Under the pieces are notes generated by a model, which worked only from the letters and a program-made list of their open reading frames with translations, did not search any database and was not told the DNA's origin. Source: Chryseobacterium sp. MA9 (GTDB taxonomy: Bacteria > Bacteroidota > Bacteroidia > Flavobacteriales > Weeksellaceae). Taken from it: a stretch of 64,000 nt of DNA. Shown here piece after piece: positions 24,118 to 32,660 of the stretch. The stretch is taken from positions 3,658,001-3,722,000 of the forward strand of contig NZ_CP075170.1 in the NCBI RefSeq assembly GCF_024399315.1, written 5' to 3'. The translations under genes and the position numbers were made by a program. The stretch's first letter is position 1; every line of letters starts with the position of its first letter.

Positions 24118-26994
24118 ATGATTAAAAAACTATCATTAATCTCTTTATTTACTTTGCTGCCTGCTTCATATTATTATGCGCAGACAACAGTGTATGCGTA
24201 TCTTAAGGATGCGGATGGCAAGCCTGTTGAGCAAGCAAGTGTAGATTTAAAAGGAGCAGGAAATGATGCAACGGCAGACAAAATCGGTTATTTTCAATTT
24301 ACTGACTTGATGCCGGGACATTATCAAATTATGGTTACAAAGCCCAATTTTGAAACTAAAATTTTTGAATTTGATGTAACTACTAATGAGAAGAGAAAAG
24401 ATCTTGGAGTAATTACTCTTTATTCTGCATTGAGTGGTGCAGATCAGGGTTTAGCTATTGTGGAGGATTCAGGAGAAAGTGATGGCGGAGGTGCACAGCA
24501 AACTGCAACTGTAGGATTACTACAGTCTTCTCAGGATGTATTCAACAGAATTGCAAGTTTCGATTTAGGACCATACTGGTTCCGCCCAAGAGGAATTGAT
24601 AGCAGAACAGGTGAGAATATGATCAACGGGATTTCTATGGCCGCTGCAGATAATGGAGACGTAGACTTCAGTACCTGGGGAGGATTGAACGAAATTACCC
24701 GTTACCCGGAAATTGCAGCTAACCATGCGCCTTCCGAATATGCTTTCGGAGGAACTACCGGAGTATTTTATAAAAATACTAAAGCCAGTGAGTACAGAAA
24801 AGGAAGCCAGCTGACATACTCTCTGACCAACAGAAATTATATGAACAGATTATCTTATAGATTTTCCTCCGGAATGAATAAGAATGGATGGGCATTTACC
24901 GGAATGATTGCAAGAAGATGGGCACAGGAAGGGATCCAGGATGGTACTGCTTATGATGCATACAGTGGATATATTGGTATTGAGAAGAAATTCAGTGATA
25001 GCCATACCATGACTTTAAATGCCATAGGTTCTAAATATGCAAGAAGCTCTTCAAGTCCAAGTACTCAGGAAGTATATGACTTCAGAGGAGTTCACTACAA
25101 CTCTTATTGGGGATGGCAAAATGGAGATAAAAGAAATGAGAGAGTGAAAAGAGGTTTCCAGCCAATGATCCAATTGCAGGATTTCTGGAAAATCAATAAA
25201 AACTCTCAGCTATGGACCTCTGTTTCTTATCAGTTTGGTAAAGAGTACAGCTCGAGATTGGATTGGTACAGAGCTAATAACCCGTCTCCAACCTATTACC
25301 GTAATTTACCAAGCTATTGGTTAAACTATAAAGATCCGTCTCCGGAGCAGACTGCCAACATCGGAATTACGAGAGATTGGTGGACCAATGATGATCAGTC
25401 TCATACACAGATAAACTGGGATAATCTTTATAATGCCAACAGAAACGTAGAGTACAATGCTATGTTTGGAGGAAGAAGAGCCGCTTATTATCTTGTAGAT
25501 GACGTAAAAGATGATAAAGTATGGAATCTGTCTACTCATTATACTTATAACTTTAGCGATACATCCCGTTTCATTTTAAACTTATCTTACCAAAATTACA
25601 GATCTGAACAGTACAGAGAAGTAAACGACCTTTTGGGTGCTGATTTTGCACTGAATATGGACCCGTTTGCATCCAATACAACAGCTGGAAGTGTTTGGGG
25701 TAAGTTTAATACTAGAGAAAATGATACTGATGTTGCTAAAAGAGAAGGTGATAAAATAGGATACAGTTATATTTTCAGAAGACAGGAATTTAAAATAAAC
25801 CCTGCTTTCAAATTCTCAACAGGAAAATTCGATGTTTTTGTTTCCGGATTATTTGGTTATACTACAAACAGCAGAGAAGGTTTATTCCAACACTATCTGT
25901 ATGAGTCTTCTTACGGAAAAGGAGCAGACCAAAACTTCTGGAATGCAGGGGTTAAAGGGCAGGTTACTTACAAGATCAATGGTAGAAACTTTTTGGTTTA
26001 TAACGGAGCTTACTTTTCACAATCTCCTTTCTTAAATGATATTTATTTTAATACAAGAGTAAGTGGTGTTACCACTCCGGGAATCAAGAACGTTGTTGTT
26101 GATGCCAACGATTTGAGCTACGTAATTTCTACTCCGATTGTAAAACTGAGATTGACAGGTTACCTTGTTAACACTCAAAACGAAACAAGTGTACAAAGAT
26201 ACTTTGCACAGGGAGTTAAGTTGACTACTCTGACCGAAAGCGGAGATCAGACTCCGGTACAGGATGGTGCTTTCATTACACAGGTATTGGCAGGAGCCAA
26301 TAAGAGAAATATGGGTATTGAACTTGGAGCACAGGTGAAAGTTACCCCAACTTTGACAGCAAGTGGATTATTAAGTGTAGGACAATATACTTATACTAAT
26401 AACCCTACTGTTTATTTTGCATCTGACGCTGTTGGAACATTCAGAGAACTTGACGGAAACGGAAATATCGTATCTAGATCTTATACCAATATGGGAGAAG
26501 CTACACTTAAAAACTACAGACAGGGCGGAACTCCTCAGGAGGCATATACATTAGGCCTTCGTTACAGCAGCCCTAAATACTGGTGGGTGGGAGCAACATG
26601 GAACTACTTCGGTCACTCATTCCTTGATCCGTCTCCGGTAACCAGAACAGACAGATTCTATACGAACCCTAATACACCGGGAGTACCTTATGATAACGTA
26701 ACTGAGGAAGAGCTTGCAAGAATTCTGACTCCTACAAAATTACCTTCAGCATTCTTCTTCAATGTGAATGCAGGGAAATCCTGGATGATTGGTAAGTATT
26801 ATGTGTTGGTGTCAGCATCTGTAAATAATATCCTTAATAACAGAAACTTTATTACAGGTGGATTTGAGCAGACGAGAAACGTCAACTATACTGACTATGC
26901 TAATGATTATGACAGCGGAAATATGGTATTCGCTCCTAAATACTGGTATAATCAGGGTAGATCTTATTTTGTTAACCTTCAATTCAGATTCTAA
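24118..26994 (+). CDS. TonB-dependent receptor with N-terminal carboxypeptidase-regulatory-like domain
   Basis: A 958-residue outer-membrane receptor. The signal peptide (MIKKLSLISLFTLLPASYYYAQ) is followed by a CarboxypepD_reg-like beta domain (about 22-100: DADGKPVEQASVDLKG, GYFQFTDLMPGHYQI), a plug region (RIASFDLGPYWFRPRGID) and a large barrel ending in aromatic FVNLQFRF. The plug is divergent from classical TonB plugs. It is followed after 26 nt by a DUF5689 lipoprotein and is divergent from an exported nuclease-type enzyme; this is a recurring receptor-lipoprotein-hydrolase layout for uptake of a polymer-derived substrate. Confidence 0.9.
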   Translation: MIKKLSLISLFTLLPASYYYAQTTVYAYLKDADGKPVEQASVDLKGAGNDATADKIGYFQFTDLMPGHYQIMVTKPNFETKIFEFDVTTNEKRKDLGVITLYSALSGADQGLAIVEDSGESDGGGAQQTATVGLLQSSQDVFNRIASFDLGPYWFRPRGIDSRTGENMINGISMAAADNGDVDFSTWGGLNEITRYPEIAANHAPSEYAFGGTTGVFYKNTKASEYRKGSQLTYSLTNRNYMNRLSYRFSSGMNKNGWAFTGMIARRWAQEGIQDGTAYDAYSGYIGIEKKFSDSHTMTLNAIGSKYARSSSSPSTQEVYDFRGVHYNSYWGWQNGDKRNERVKRGFQPMIQLQDFWKINKNSQLWTSVSYQFGKEYSSRLDWYRANNPSPTYYRNLPSYWLNYKDPSPEQTANIGITRDWWTNDDQSHTQINWDNLYNANRNVEYNAMFGGRRAAYYLVDDVKDDKVWNLSTHYTYNFSDTSRFILNLSYQNYRSEQYREVNDLLGADFALNMDPFASNTTAGSVWGKFNTRENDTDVAKREGDKIGYSYIFRRQEFKINPAFKFSTGKFDVFVSGLFGYTTNSREGLFQHYLYESSYGKGADQNFWNAGVKGQVTYKINGRNFLVYNGAYFSQSPFLNDIYFNTRVSGVTTPGIKNVVVDANDLSYVISTPIVKLRLTGYLVNTQNETSVQRYFAQGVKLTTLTESGDQTPVQDGAFITQVLAGANKRNMGIELGAQVKVTPTLTASGLLSVGQYTYTNNPTVYFASDAVGTFRELDGNGNIVSRSYTNMGEATLKNYRQGGTPQEAYTLGLRYSSPKYWWVGATWNYFGHSFLDPSPVTRTDRFYTNPNTPGVPYDNVTEEELARILTPTKLPSAFFFNVNAGKSWMIGKYYVLVSASVNNILNNRNFITGGFEQTRNVNYTDYANDYDSGNMVFAPKYWYNQGRSYFVNLQFRF

Positions 26995-27020
26995 AAAAAT
27001 TAAATTAAAAATCGAAAACA

Positions 27021-28445
27021 ATGAAAAATATATATTTTAAAGCGGCGATCTTTACAGCCATTTCAATGCTGGCGTTCTCGTCTTGTGTAAAAACTGATGA
27101 TTATGACGTGCCGGAAATCAAATGTACTAACAAATTTGCAGCGGCTAACCACCAGTTATCTGAGATTACAACCATTGCAAAAGCAAAACCTGGTGAAGCC
27201 GATATCATTAAAGAAGATTTCATCGTAGAAGCTTACGTTTCTTCAAGTGATGAATCCGGAAATCTTTACAAAATGATGTTCCTTCAGGATAAGCCTGAAA
27301 ACCCGACACAAGGTATTGAGATTGACATTGATGGTGCAAGCCAATATCTTGATTACCCAGTAGGAGCTTTAGTAAGAATCAACCTTAAAGGATTGATCGT
27401 TCAAGGAGTTAATGGAAACATTAAAGTAGGTACTTATGATCCTAACTATCCTATCGGTAGAATCAACCCAAGTAAAGTTTCAAATTACATGGCAAGAGTT
27501 TGCGACGGACAGAAGCCTGTAGTAGCCGCAATGAAACCATTAGAGTTCAACTTTATCTCTGATGCTCTGAAAAACGGTGCGCACATTAATCAGCTTGTGA
27601 AAATAAAAAACGTTCAGTTTGAAGAGCCTGAATTGACAAAGAACTTTGCTGACGAATCAGCTACAGGAGACCGTTATATTACGGATAAAAAAGCAGGAAG
27701 ATTAGATCTTCGTTTCAGTAACTTTTCAACTTTTGGAAAATCTCCGATCGCTCCTAAATTTGAAAAAAGTGGTGATATTGTTCTTGTTTTAAGCCGTTTT
27801 ACAAGCTCAAATAACGCGACGGTTTTCACAGATCAGGCTTATATAAGAGATCTTAATGATATTAACTTCCCGAACGCCAGATTCACGCCAGGGGAGCCGG
27901 AGCTTCCATCTGCTAATGCCGTAAATCTTTTCCCAAGCTCTGATTTTGAAAACTGGGCATCTTTCCTGTCAAGTTTAAATAGCTTTGGGCTTATGCCTTA
28001 TGCATCTCAAGGTATTGGTTTGGGGTATAACGGGACAAATTCTCTTCAGATTAAAGGGACACCTGCTAATAATGACTATGTATTTACAGCGAATGCTGCG
28101 TCAGGAATACCAGCGACTCCAAAGAGAATTACAATGTATATCAAAGGTACTGCATCAGGAAAATCACTTTCTTTCAATGTATACAGAGCAACACCACTAG
28201 CTCCTAATACGTCTGCTTTCTATACATTCAATTTAGGAACATTCTCTACAGGTGCTACTTTAAGCCCTGAAAGTACTAATTCATATACCGGGTCAATCAA
28301 TACGAATGGACAATGGAGGCTGATTGAGCTTACCCTTACAGGTCTTACCGATCTTAACATTACTTCTGGAAAAACTATGTTTGCCCTAAAAACAGGAAAA
28401 GACGGAATATATGATCTTCAGATTGACAATATCAAAATTGAGTAA
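27021..28445 (+). CDS. DUF5689 surface lipoprotein
   Basis: A 474-residue protein with a lipoprotein signal (ISMLAFSSCVKTDDYD). Residues ~45-290 match DUF5689, an OB-like domain (DFIVEAYVSSSDESGNLYK, QGIEIDIDG, YPVGALVRINLKGL, VRVCDGQ-like ARVCDGQ). The C-terminal ~160 residues look like a carbohydrate-binding or choice-of-anchor beta sandwich (NLFPSSDFENW, RITMYIKGTA). It is probably exposed with the TonB receptor encoded just upstream. It is the last gene of the operon, with a very strong terminator. A role in nucleic-acid binding is inference. Confidence 0.82.
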   Translation: MKNIYFKAAIFTAISMLAFSSCVKTDDYDVPEIKCTNKFAAANHQLSEITTIAKAKPGEADIIKEDFIVEAYVSSSDESGNLYKMMFLQDKPENPTQGIEIDIDGASQYLDYPVGALVRINLKGLIVQGVNGNIKVGTYDPNYPIGRINPSKVSNYMARVCDGQKPVVAAMKPLEFNFISDALKNGAHINQLVKIKNVQFEEPELTKNFADESATGDRYITDKKAGRLDLRFSNFSTFGKSPIAPKFEKSGDIVLVLSRFTSSNNATVFTDQAYIRDLNDINFPNARFTPGEPELPSANAVNLFPSSDFENWASFLSSLNSFGLMPYASQGIGLGYNGTNSLQIKGTPANNDYVFTANAASGIPATPKRITMYIKGTASGKSLSFNVYRATPLAPNTSAFYTFNLGTFSTGATLSPESTNSYTGSINTNGQWRLIELTLTGLTDLNITSGKTMFALKTGKDGIYDLQIDNIKIE

Positions 28446-28482
28446 TTCATTAGGATAAAATATATTCTAATATACTTTATAG

Positions 28483-28518
28483 AAATCGGGCAGCTCGTAC
28501 GAGCTGCCCGATTTTATT
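28483..28518 (+). terminator. Very strong terminator after DUF5689 gene
   Basis: A 32-nt perfect palindrome, 28483-28514, centred between 28498 and 28499 (core GGGCAGCTCGTACGAGCTGC), followed by T-rich sequence. It could act in both directions. Confidence 0.93.
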
Positions 28519-28595
28519 TTAATATTTTTTGATTTCAAAAAGCCCAAGAATTTATATTTTTAAAAACAGTTTTAAACCAAGAAGCTATATTTTAT

Positions 28596-29102
28596 ATGGA
28601 ATATTTCATTTATGCTTTGAATCATACCTATACCGATGATTCTCATACAGATACTAAATTTCTGGGCTTTTCCAATAGCCTTGAGGATTTGGAAGAGCTA
28701 AAAGCAAAAGCCATTCTTATGCCTGGATTCAGGGATTATCCGGATTGTTTTGTTACAGATTGTTATATACTGGATAAAATACATTGGAATGAAGGGTTTG
28801 AGGAGGTAATTGGTGAAATAGGACGTGACTATATTGAAAAAGGAGATGTAATAGATGAGAATCACATTTCAATCAAAGAATTAGGTTTAAATACTGTTTT
28901 CAGTGTCAGCCATTATTATACAATACACACTTTTTTGGATGACGAAAGATATATCGGAGTATTTTCATCTTTAGAAAAAGCAGAAAAAGCCATCGAAGAA
29001 TTGAAAAGTAAACCAGGTTTTAAGGATTATCAGAATGATTTTAATATCAGTGAGCTGGATCTTGCAGTGCTTTTATGGAATAGTGGATTTGGGACCGTTT
29101 AA
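28596..29102 (+). CDS. Protein with two tandem DUF7336-like modules
   Basis: A 168-residue soluble protein built of two similar halves. Module 1 (about 3-72) has FLGFSNSLEDLEELKAKAI, PGFRDYPDCF and LDKIHWNEGF. Module 2 (about 108-167) has IGVFSSLEKAEKAIEELKS, PGFKDYQNDF and LAVLLWNSGF. The module resembles small DUF7336-type domains seen alone in other bacteria, sometimes near toxin-immunity loci. No neighbouring toxin gene is visible. The function is unknown; acidic and cytoplasmic. No clear -33/-7 promoter was identified. Confidence 0.7.
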   Translation: MEYFIYALNHTYTDDSHTDTKFLGFSNSLEDLEELKAKAILMPGFRDYPDCFVTDCYILDKIHWNEGFEEVIGEIGRDYIEKGDVIDENHISIKELGLNTVFSVSHYYTIHTFLDDERYIGVFSSLEKAEKAIEELKSKPGFKDYQNDFNISELDLAVLLWNSGFGTV

Positions 29103-29108
29103 AAAACA

Positions 29109-29134
29109 AAAACCACCGCATCAGCAGTGGTTTT
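29109..29134. terminator. Bidirectional terminator between convergent genes
   Basis: AAAACCAC (29109-29116) pairs with GTGGTTTT (29127-29134), loop of 10 nt. A residues precede it and T residues follow, so it can serve both the DUF7336-like and the AidA/PixA genes. Confidence 0.85.
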
Positions 29135-29146
29135 ATTTATTTTCGT

Positions 29147-29698
29147 TTACTTAACCGTAATTGTTGGATCCCAGTAAAAGTAACCGTACAAAATCTGTTT
29201 GTTACTGTCATTCGGGTCTAAAATGTAAAGTCCGAACTGTACATAGAAGTTCTCTTTTCCAGTAGATCTAACTTTTGAGTCAATACTGGCAAAGCTGATA
29301 TCTGCAGAGGTGGCCGGGAGGCCATTTAAAGAATTTACATCTGGTACAGCAGCTTGCTTTCTTCTCACAGAATTGTATACGAAATTATTAAAAACCTGAT
29401 CTCCTGACCAGTATTTAATATTATAAATAATAACTGCATCATCCGAATTCTGGTAGATGGATGTTCCTCTGAAAGAAACTGTATCTCCGGCTCTTGCGCT
29501 GAAGTTCAAGTCAGCAGAACCCTGTCCTGAGATAGCATTGGCATTGGAAACAATCATATGCTGGCTGTTATGGTCAATTCCTACAGGTCTGTTTGGATCC
29601 GTACTGGGGCTTTTATAATTTGCTCGTACATAATCCGTGTCAATTACGATCAGGACATCTATTGCCTGACTCGATGATTTAAGTGTTGCATCGTCCAT
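29147..29698 (-). CDS. AidA/PixA-family inclusion-body protein
   Basis: A 183-residue protein with IDVLIVIDTDYVRANY near the N-terminus, HNSQHMIVSNANAI, and a C-terminal LYGYFYWDPTITVK, the pattern of the AidA/PixA inclusion-body family first described in Xenorhabdus and Ralstonia/Burkholderia. These proteins accumulate as cytoplasmic crystals or respond to quorum sensing; their biochemical role is unclear. No signal peptide. About 275 nt of upstream DNA separate it from the next gene; I see no complete -33/-7 promoter there. Confidence 0.82.
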   Translation of the reverse strand: MDDATLKSSSQAIDVLIVIDTDYVRANYKSPSTDPNRPVGIDHNSQHMIVSNANAISGQGSADLNFSARAGDTVSFRGTSIYQNSDDAVIIYNIKYWSGDQVFNNFVYNSVRRKQAAVPDVNSLNGLPATSADISFASIDSKVRSTGKENFYVQFGLYILDPNDSNKQILYGYFYWDPTITVK

Positions 29699-29910
29699 GA
29701 TATTTCGTTTTTAGTTTGGTATTTCTTACTCATTTGGCTTTTCAGATTTCGCCCCGTTATTAAAGTGATTCCGGCTTCACGTTTGGTTGTAATTACAATA
29801 CAAATGTACATTGCTGATAATGAAAATGTTATAGTGTAAATGCTGAAATTCACAGTTAAGTATTTGTACGTAATTAATCTCTTTAATGTGACTTGTTTGT
29901 GTTTCAACAA
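29699..29910. other. Intergenic region upstream of the AidA/PixA gene
   Basis: About 210 nt with no supported gene. An 83-codon minus-strand frame across it has neither a family resemblance nor normal composition and overlaps the AidA/PixA start. It presumably contains the AidA/PixA promoter, not resolved. Confidence 0.4.
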
Positions 29911-29943
29911 AAAAATACCCTGAAAATTTTACTTTCCAGGGTA
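29911..29943 (-). terminator. Terminator of the DUF6702 gene
   Basis: TACCCTG (29916-29922) pairs with C-CAGGGTA (29937-29943) around a GAAA/TTTC-containing loop; the A run at 29908-29915 gives a minus-strand T tract. Confidence 0.82.
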
Positions 29944-29974
29944 CCCATTTTATAATGGTTAAATCTAATTCACG

Positions 29975-30445
29975 TTAAAAAGAAACCTCATTCACTTCTT
30001 TTCCTCTTTGAAAGTTCATTGTTTTCTGGCTGCCTTTGTAGGCGATGTTCACCAGATTGATCTGCTTAGGAAAAGCGCTTAAAAGGATCGTATTTTTAAT
30101 CTTTAAGGTGTTGATATCTGAAACGCCTCCGGTTTCAAAATACACCCATACAGTTTCTCCACTGACCTGACTTCCTGTGAAGGTTATCGTTTTAGGAGCA
30201 CCATTGACAAACACATCAAAATTATTGTTCACATATTTTTTTACCTCCGCTTCAAATCCAGCCGTGTTGGGGTTGATCTTGATGGCATCAGAGATGTGGC
30301 TTGTATTCATTTTTGTGGTAAACTTCAATGTCTTGCTTCCATCAACATAATCCACTTTGGTCATTGAAGAGAAAAAGTCTACATACATAAAACTCATTAA
30401 CACAAAAAATGTTAAAATTCCTGATATATATAAAAGTTTTTTCAT
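29975..30445 (-). CDS. DUF6702-family exported protein
   Basis: A 156-residue protein from the ATG at 30445, which gives a normal signal anchor (MKKLLYISGILTFFVLMSFM). The mature part resembles the small Bacteroidota DUF6702 family: SKTLKFTTKMNTSHISDAI, FDVFVNGAPKTITF, VWVYFETGGVSDINTLKI, QINLVNIAYKGSQKTMNFQ. The function is unknown, presumably periplasmic. It lies 58 nt downstream of the LOG gene and may be the end of that operon. Confidence 0.68.
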   Translation of the reverse strand: MKKLLYISGILTFFVLMSFMYVDFFSSMTKVDYVDGSKTLKFTTKMNTSHISDAIKINPNTAGFEAEVKKYVNNNFDVFVNGAPKTITFTGSQVSGETVWVYFETGGVSDINTLKIKNTILLSAFPKQINLVNIAYKGSQKTMNFQRGKEVNEVSF

Positions 30446-30503
30446 CTTAATTAATAGATTTACAATCATACTTGTTAGTTATAAGTCACAAATAATATGC
30501 CAA

Positions 30504-31256
30504 TTAAAAATTCACATTCACAGAATACTTATCATAAAAGGCTTTAATATGTGCTACAGCCTCGTCAGCGGTATCTACCACACGATAAAGATCCAGATCA
30601 TCTTCAGCAATCATTCCTTCTTTTAACAAAGTTGCTTTGAACCAATCCAATAATCCTCCCCAGAATTCACTTCCTACCAGAACAATGGGAAATTTTCCTA
30701 TTTTGTTGGTTTGAATAAGAGTCATTGCTTCAGTAAGTTCATCCAAAGTCCCGAAACCGCCCGGCATTACTACAAAACCCTGAGAATATTTTACAAACAT
30801 TACTTTTCTCACGAAAAAGTAATCAAAATTCATAGAATAAGATTTATTGATATAAGGATTAAAGTGCTGTTCAAAAGGAAGATCAATATTCAGTCCGATA
30901 GATTTTCCTTTAGCGTTGAAAGCTCCTTTGTTTCCTGCTTCCATAACCCCCGGGCCGCCTCCGGTAATAATTCCGAAACCTAATTTGGTGATCTTTTCCG
31001 CAATATCCACGGCCATTTCATAATATTTGTTCTCTGGCTTCAGTCGGGCAGAGCCAAATATAGAAACACATGGGCCAATCTTGGCTAGTTTTTCGTAACC
31101 GTCAACAAATTCAGCCATGACCTTGAAGACCATCCAGCTGTCTTTGGCGATTGTTTCGTCCCAGGTTTTTTGTCTGAAACTGTTATGTAGTTTTGTTTCG
31201 TTAATGTCAAGTTCCGGATTTATTAAACTTTCATCTCTAGTTCCATCAATTTCCAT
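30504..31256 (-). CDS. LOG-family (TIGR00730) Rossmann-fold protein
   Basis: A 250-residue protein with the LOG signature pair: ITGGGPGVMEAGNKGA and VVMPGGFGTLDELTEAMT. LOG proteins hydrolyse nucleoside 5'-monophosphates, releasing base and ribose 5-phosphate; the plant homologues activate cytokinins. Longer than the ~190-residue core, with an N-terminal extension of about 45 residues. The start lies 8 nt downstream of the MurU-like gene stop, so it belongs to the amgK-rapZ-murU operon. The physiological nucleotide is unknown. Confidence 0.9.
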   Translation of the reverse strand: MEIDGTRDESLINPELDINETKLHNSFRQKTWDETIAKDSWMVFKVMAEFVDGYEKLAKIGPCVSIFGSARLKPENKYYEMAVDIAEKITKLGFGIITGGGPGVMEAGNKGAFNAKGKSIGLNIDLPFEQHFNPYINKSYSMNFDYFFVRKVMFVKYSQGFVVMPGGFGTLDELTEAMTLIQTNKIGKFPIVLVGSEFWGGLLDWFKATLLKEGMIAEDDLDLYRVVDTADEAVAHIKAFYDKYSVNVNF

Positions 31257-31264
31257 TGCAAAAT

Positions 31265-31978
31265 TTATTTAAAGTGTTTTTCGGCTTCTGTTACAGATGA
31301 AGGTCTTCCGACATCGATAAGAATACTGTCATGTACAAAACCGTGTATATGCTCGGTCTGCATAAGGTCCAGATATTCTTCCATAACAGAAAATTTGCCT
31401 GTTCTTTTTATTTTTTCGAAGATCGTAGGATTGATACAGTGAATTCCGCTGAAAGCAAGAGCTTTAAAGCCTTTGTTGAATTCAGCCAGCCTTTGTTCAC
31501 CAGTTTGTACATTCAGCCAGCCTCTCAAAACCATATCATCATTGAAAAGGAGTTTTCTCGAGCTTTCTCTGTCTGAAACCGCTAAAGTAGCAAAATCTTT
31601 TATCTTTTTGTGATATTCCACCAACGCATTGATGTTCAGGTCAGTGAGGATATCCGCATTCATGATTAAAAAATCTTCTCCATGATCAAGAAATTTTCTC
31701 GCAAAAATCAAGCCACCTCCTGTTTCAAGAAGTTCGTTGGTTTCATCAGAGATTTCAATCCTGCATCCGAAATTATTATTTTTATTTAAAAAATCAACAA
31801 TCTGATCTCCAAAATGATGGATGTTAATCACAAAATCCTTTATTCCGAAACTTTTCAGATAAGTAATATTTCTTTCCAGAAGAGGAATTTCGTTTACTTT
31901 TGCCAAAGCTTTCGGATGATGATCTGTAAACGGTTTAAGTCTGGTCCCTTTTCCTGCTGCAAAAATTAGAGCTTTCAT
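31265..31978 (-). CDS. Sugar-1-phosphate nucleotidyltransferase, MurU-like
   Basis: A 237-residue NTP-transferase. The N-terminus has the nucleotide loop ALIFAAGKGTRLKPFT (residues 3-18), then HHPKALAKVNEIPLL, TGGGLIFARKFL and the metal motif LIMNADILTDLN. The size and compact form, without a hexapeptide domain, match MurU (MurNAc-1-P uridylyltransferase) and related mannose-1-P guanylyltransferases. Co-occurrence with an AmgK-like kinase gene in the same operon favours MurU: together they turn MurNAc into UDP-MurNAc. The specificity is inference. Confidence 0.78.
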   Translation of the reverse strand: MKALIFAAGKGTRLKPFTDHHPKALAKVNEIPLLERNITYLKSFGIKDFVINIHHFGDQIVDFLNKNNNFGCRIEISDETNELLETGGGLIFARKFLDHGEDFLIMNADILTDLNINALVEYHKKIKDFATLAVSDRESSRKLLFNDDMVLRGWLNVQTGEQRLAEFNKGFKALAFSGIHCINPTIFEKIKRTGKFSVMEEYLDLMQTEHIHGFVHDSILIDVGRPSSVTEAEKHFK

Positions 31979-32002
31979 AATAGTATAGGTAATGAATGGT
32001 TG

Positions 32003-32058
32003 GTAATGAGTAATATAAAAACTAATGTGGAAATTATTGATTGCTCATTACTCATTAC
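32003..32058. repeat. Inverted repeat around the RapZ-C stop codon
   Basis: GTAATGAGTAAT (32003-32014) is an exact inverted copy of ATTACTCATTAC (32047-32058), 32 nt apart. The right arm includes the last codons and stop of the RapZ-C gene. There is no T run, so it is not a typical terminator. Confidence 0.7.
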
Positions 32059-32464
32059 TAATGTTCAGTTGCGGCTGTTCATCGTGGTGAAGGGTTATCT
32101 CAGTTCCTTCAGGATATTTTTCTTTGATAAATTCAGCAATTTTTATAGCGGAATATACCGATCTGTGCTGTCCACCTGTACATCCGAAGTTGATTTGAAG
32201 ATGTTCAAATCCTCTTTCAAGGTAGTTGTCGATATTGATAGAAACAAGGGATTTTACCAATTCTAAAAACTTTGGCATTTCCGTTTTTGTCTCCAGATAT
32301 TCCTGAACTCCGATATCATTTCCGGTTTGTATTTTATATTCTTCAATTCTTCCGGGATTTAAAATTCCACGGCAGTCAAAAGCAAAACCGCCTCCGTTTC
32401 CTGAATTATCTTTGGGAATTCCTCCTTTCTTGTATGAAAAACTGTGTATCTCGATGTGTAGCAT
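32048..32464 (-). CDS. Stand-alone RapZ C-terminal domain protein
   Basis: A 138-residue protein matching the C-terminal half of RapZ: IEIHSFSYKKGGIP, GFAFDCRGILNPGR and INFGCTGGQHRSVYSA. The N-terminal P-loop GTPase/kinase half of RapZ is missing. In E. coli this C-terminal domain senses glucosamine-6-phosphate and controls GlmS synthesis. Here it sits between an AmgK-like amino-sugar kinase and a MurU-like transferase, so a role as an amino-sugar phosphate sensor or enzyme in wall-sugar salvage is likely but inferred. Its last three codons lie in an inverted repeat. Confidence 0.85.
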   Translation of the reverse strand: MLHIEIHSFSYKKGGIPKDNSGNGGGFAFDCRGILNPGRIEEYKIQTGNDIGVQEYLETKTEMPKFLELVKSLVSINIDNYLERGFEHLQINFGCTGGQHRSVYSAIKIAEFIKEKYPEGTEITLHHDEQPQLNISNE

Positions 32465-32540
32465 ATTCTTTCTTTAAATTTTTAAACCATTAAGGTTCAT
32501 TTGGTTTTTAAGGTAAGTTAAGATTTTGATAAATCAAAAT

Positions 32541-32651
32541 TTAGTCAGGAAGTTCTTTAAAAAAATCATTAATAAAGGGTTTCATTGACTTGGTAATATT
32601 GTTGGTAAAAAAGTTAATAAGAAGACCTTGTGGCTTTTTAAGAACATTCAT
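32541..32651 (-). CDS. Possible 36-aa small ORF in the amgK operon
   Basis: The minus-strand ATG at 32651 lies 9 nt after the amgK stop. The frame encodes 36 residues (MNVLKKPQGLLINFF, then TNNITKSMKPFINDFFKEL, ending PD) and stops at 32541. It fills part of an otherwise unexplained ~196-nt gap in the operon. The peptide is amphipathic with alternating basic and aromatic residues. No family recognised; coding is plausible from spacing only. Confidence 0.45.
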   Translation of the reverse strand: MNVLKKPQGLLINFFTNNITKSMKPFINDFFKELPD

Positions 32652-32660
32652 GTAAGTAAC

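Noticed and set aside
28483-28514. Long perfect palindrome as a possible attachment or recombination site
   Set aside because: Position 38 nt past a stop with a T-rich end and similar hairpins after other genes make a terminator the simpler reading.
29659-29910. 83-codon minus-strand frame upstream of the AidA/PixA gene
   Set aside because: It overlaps the start of a well-supported gene, has no signal or family feature, and is probably chance.
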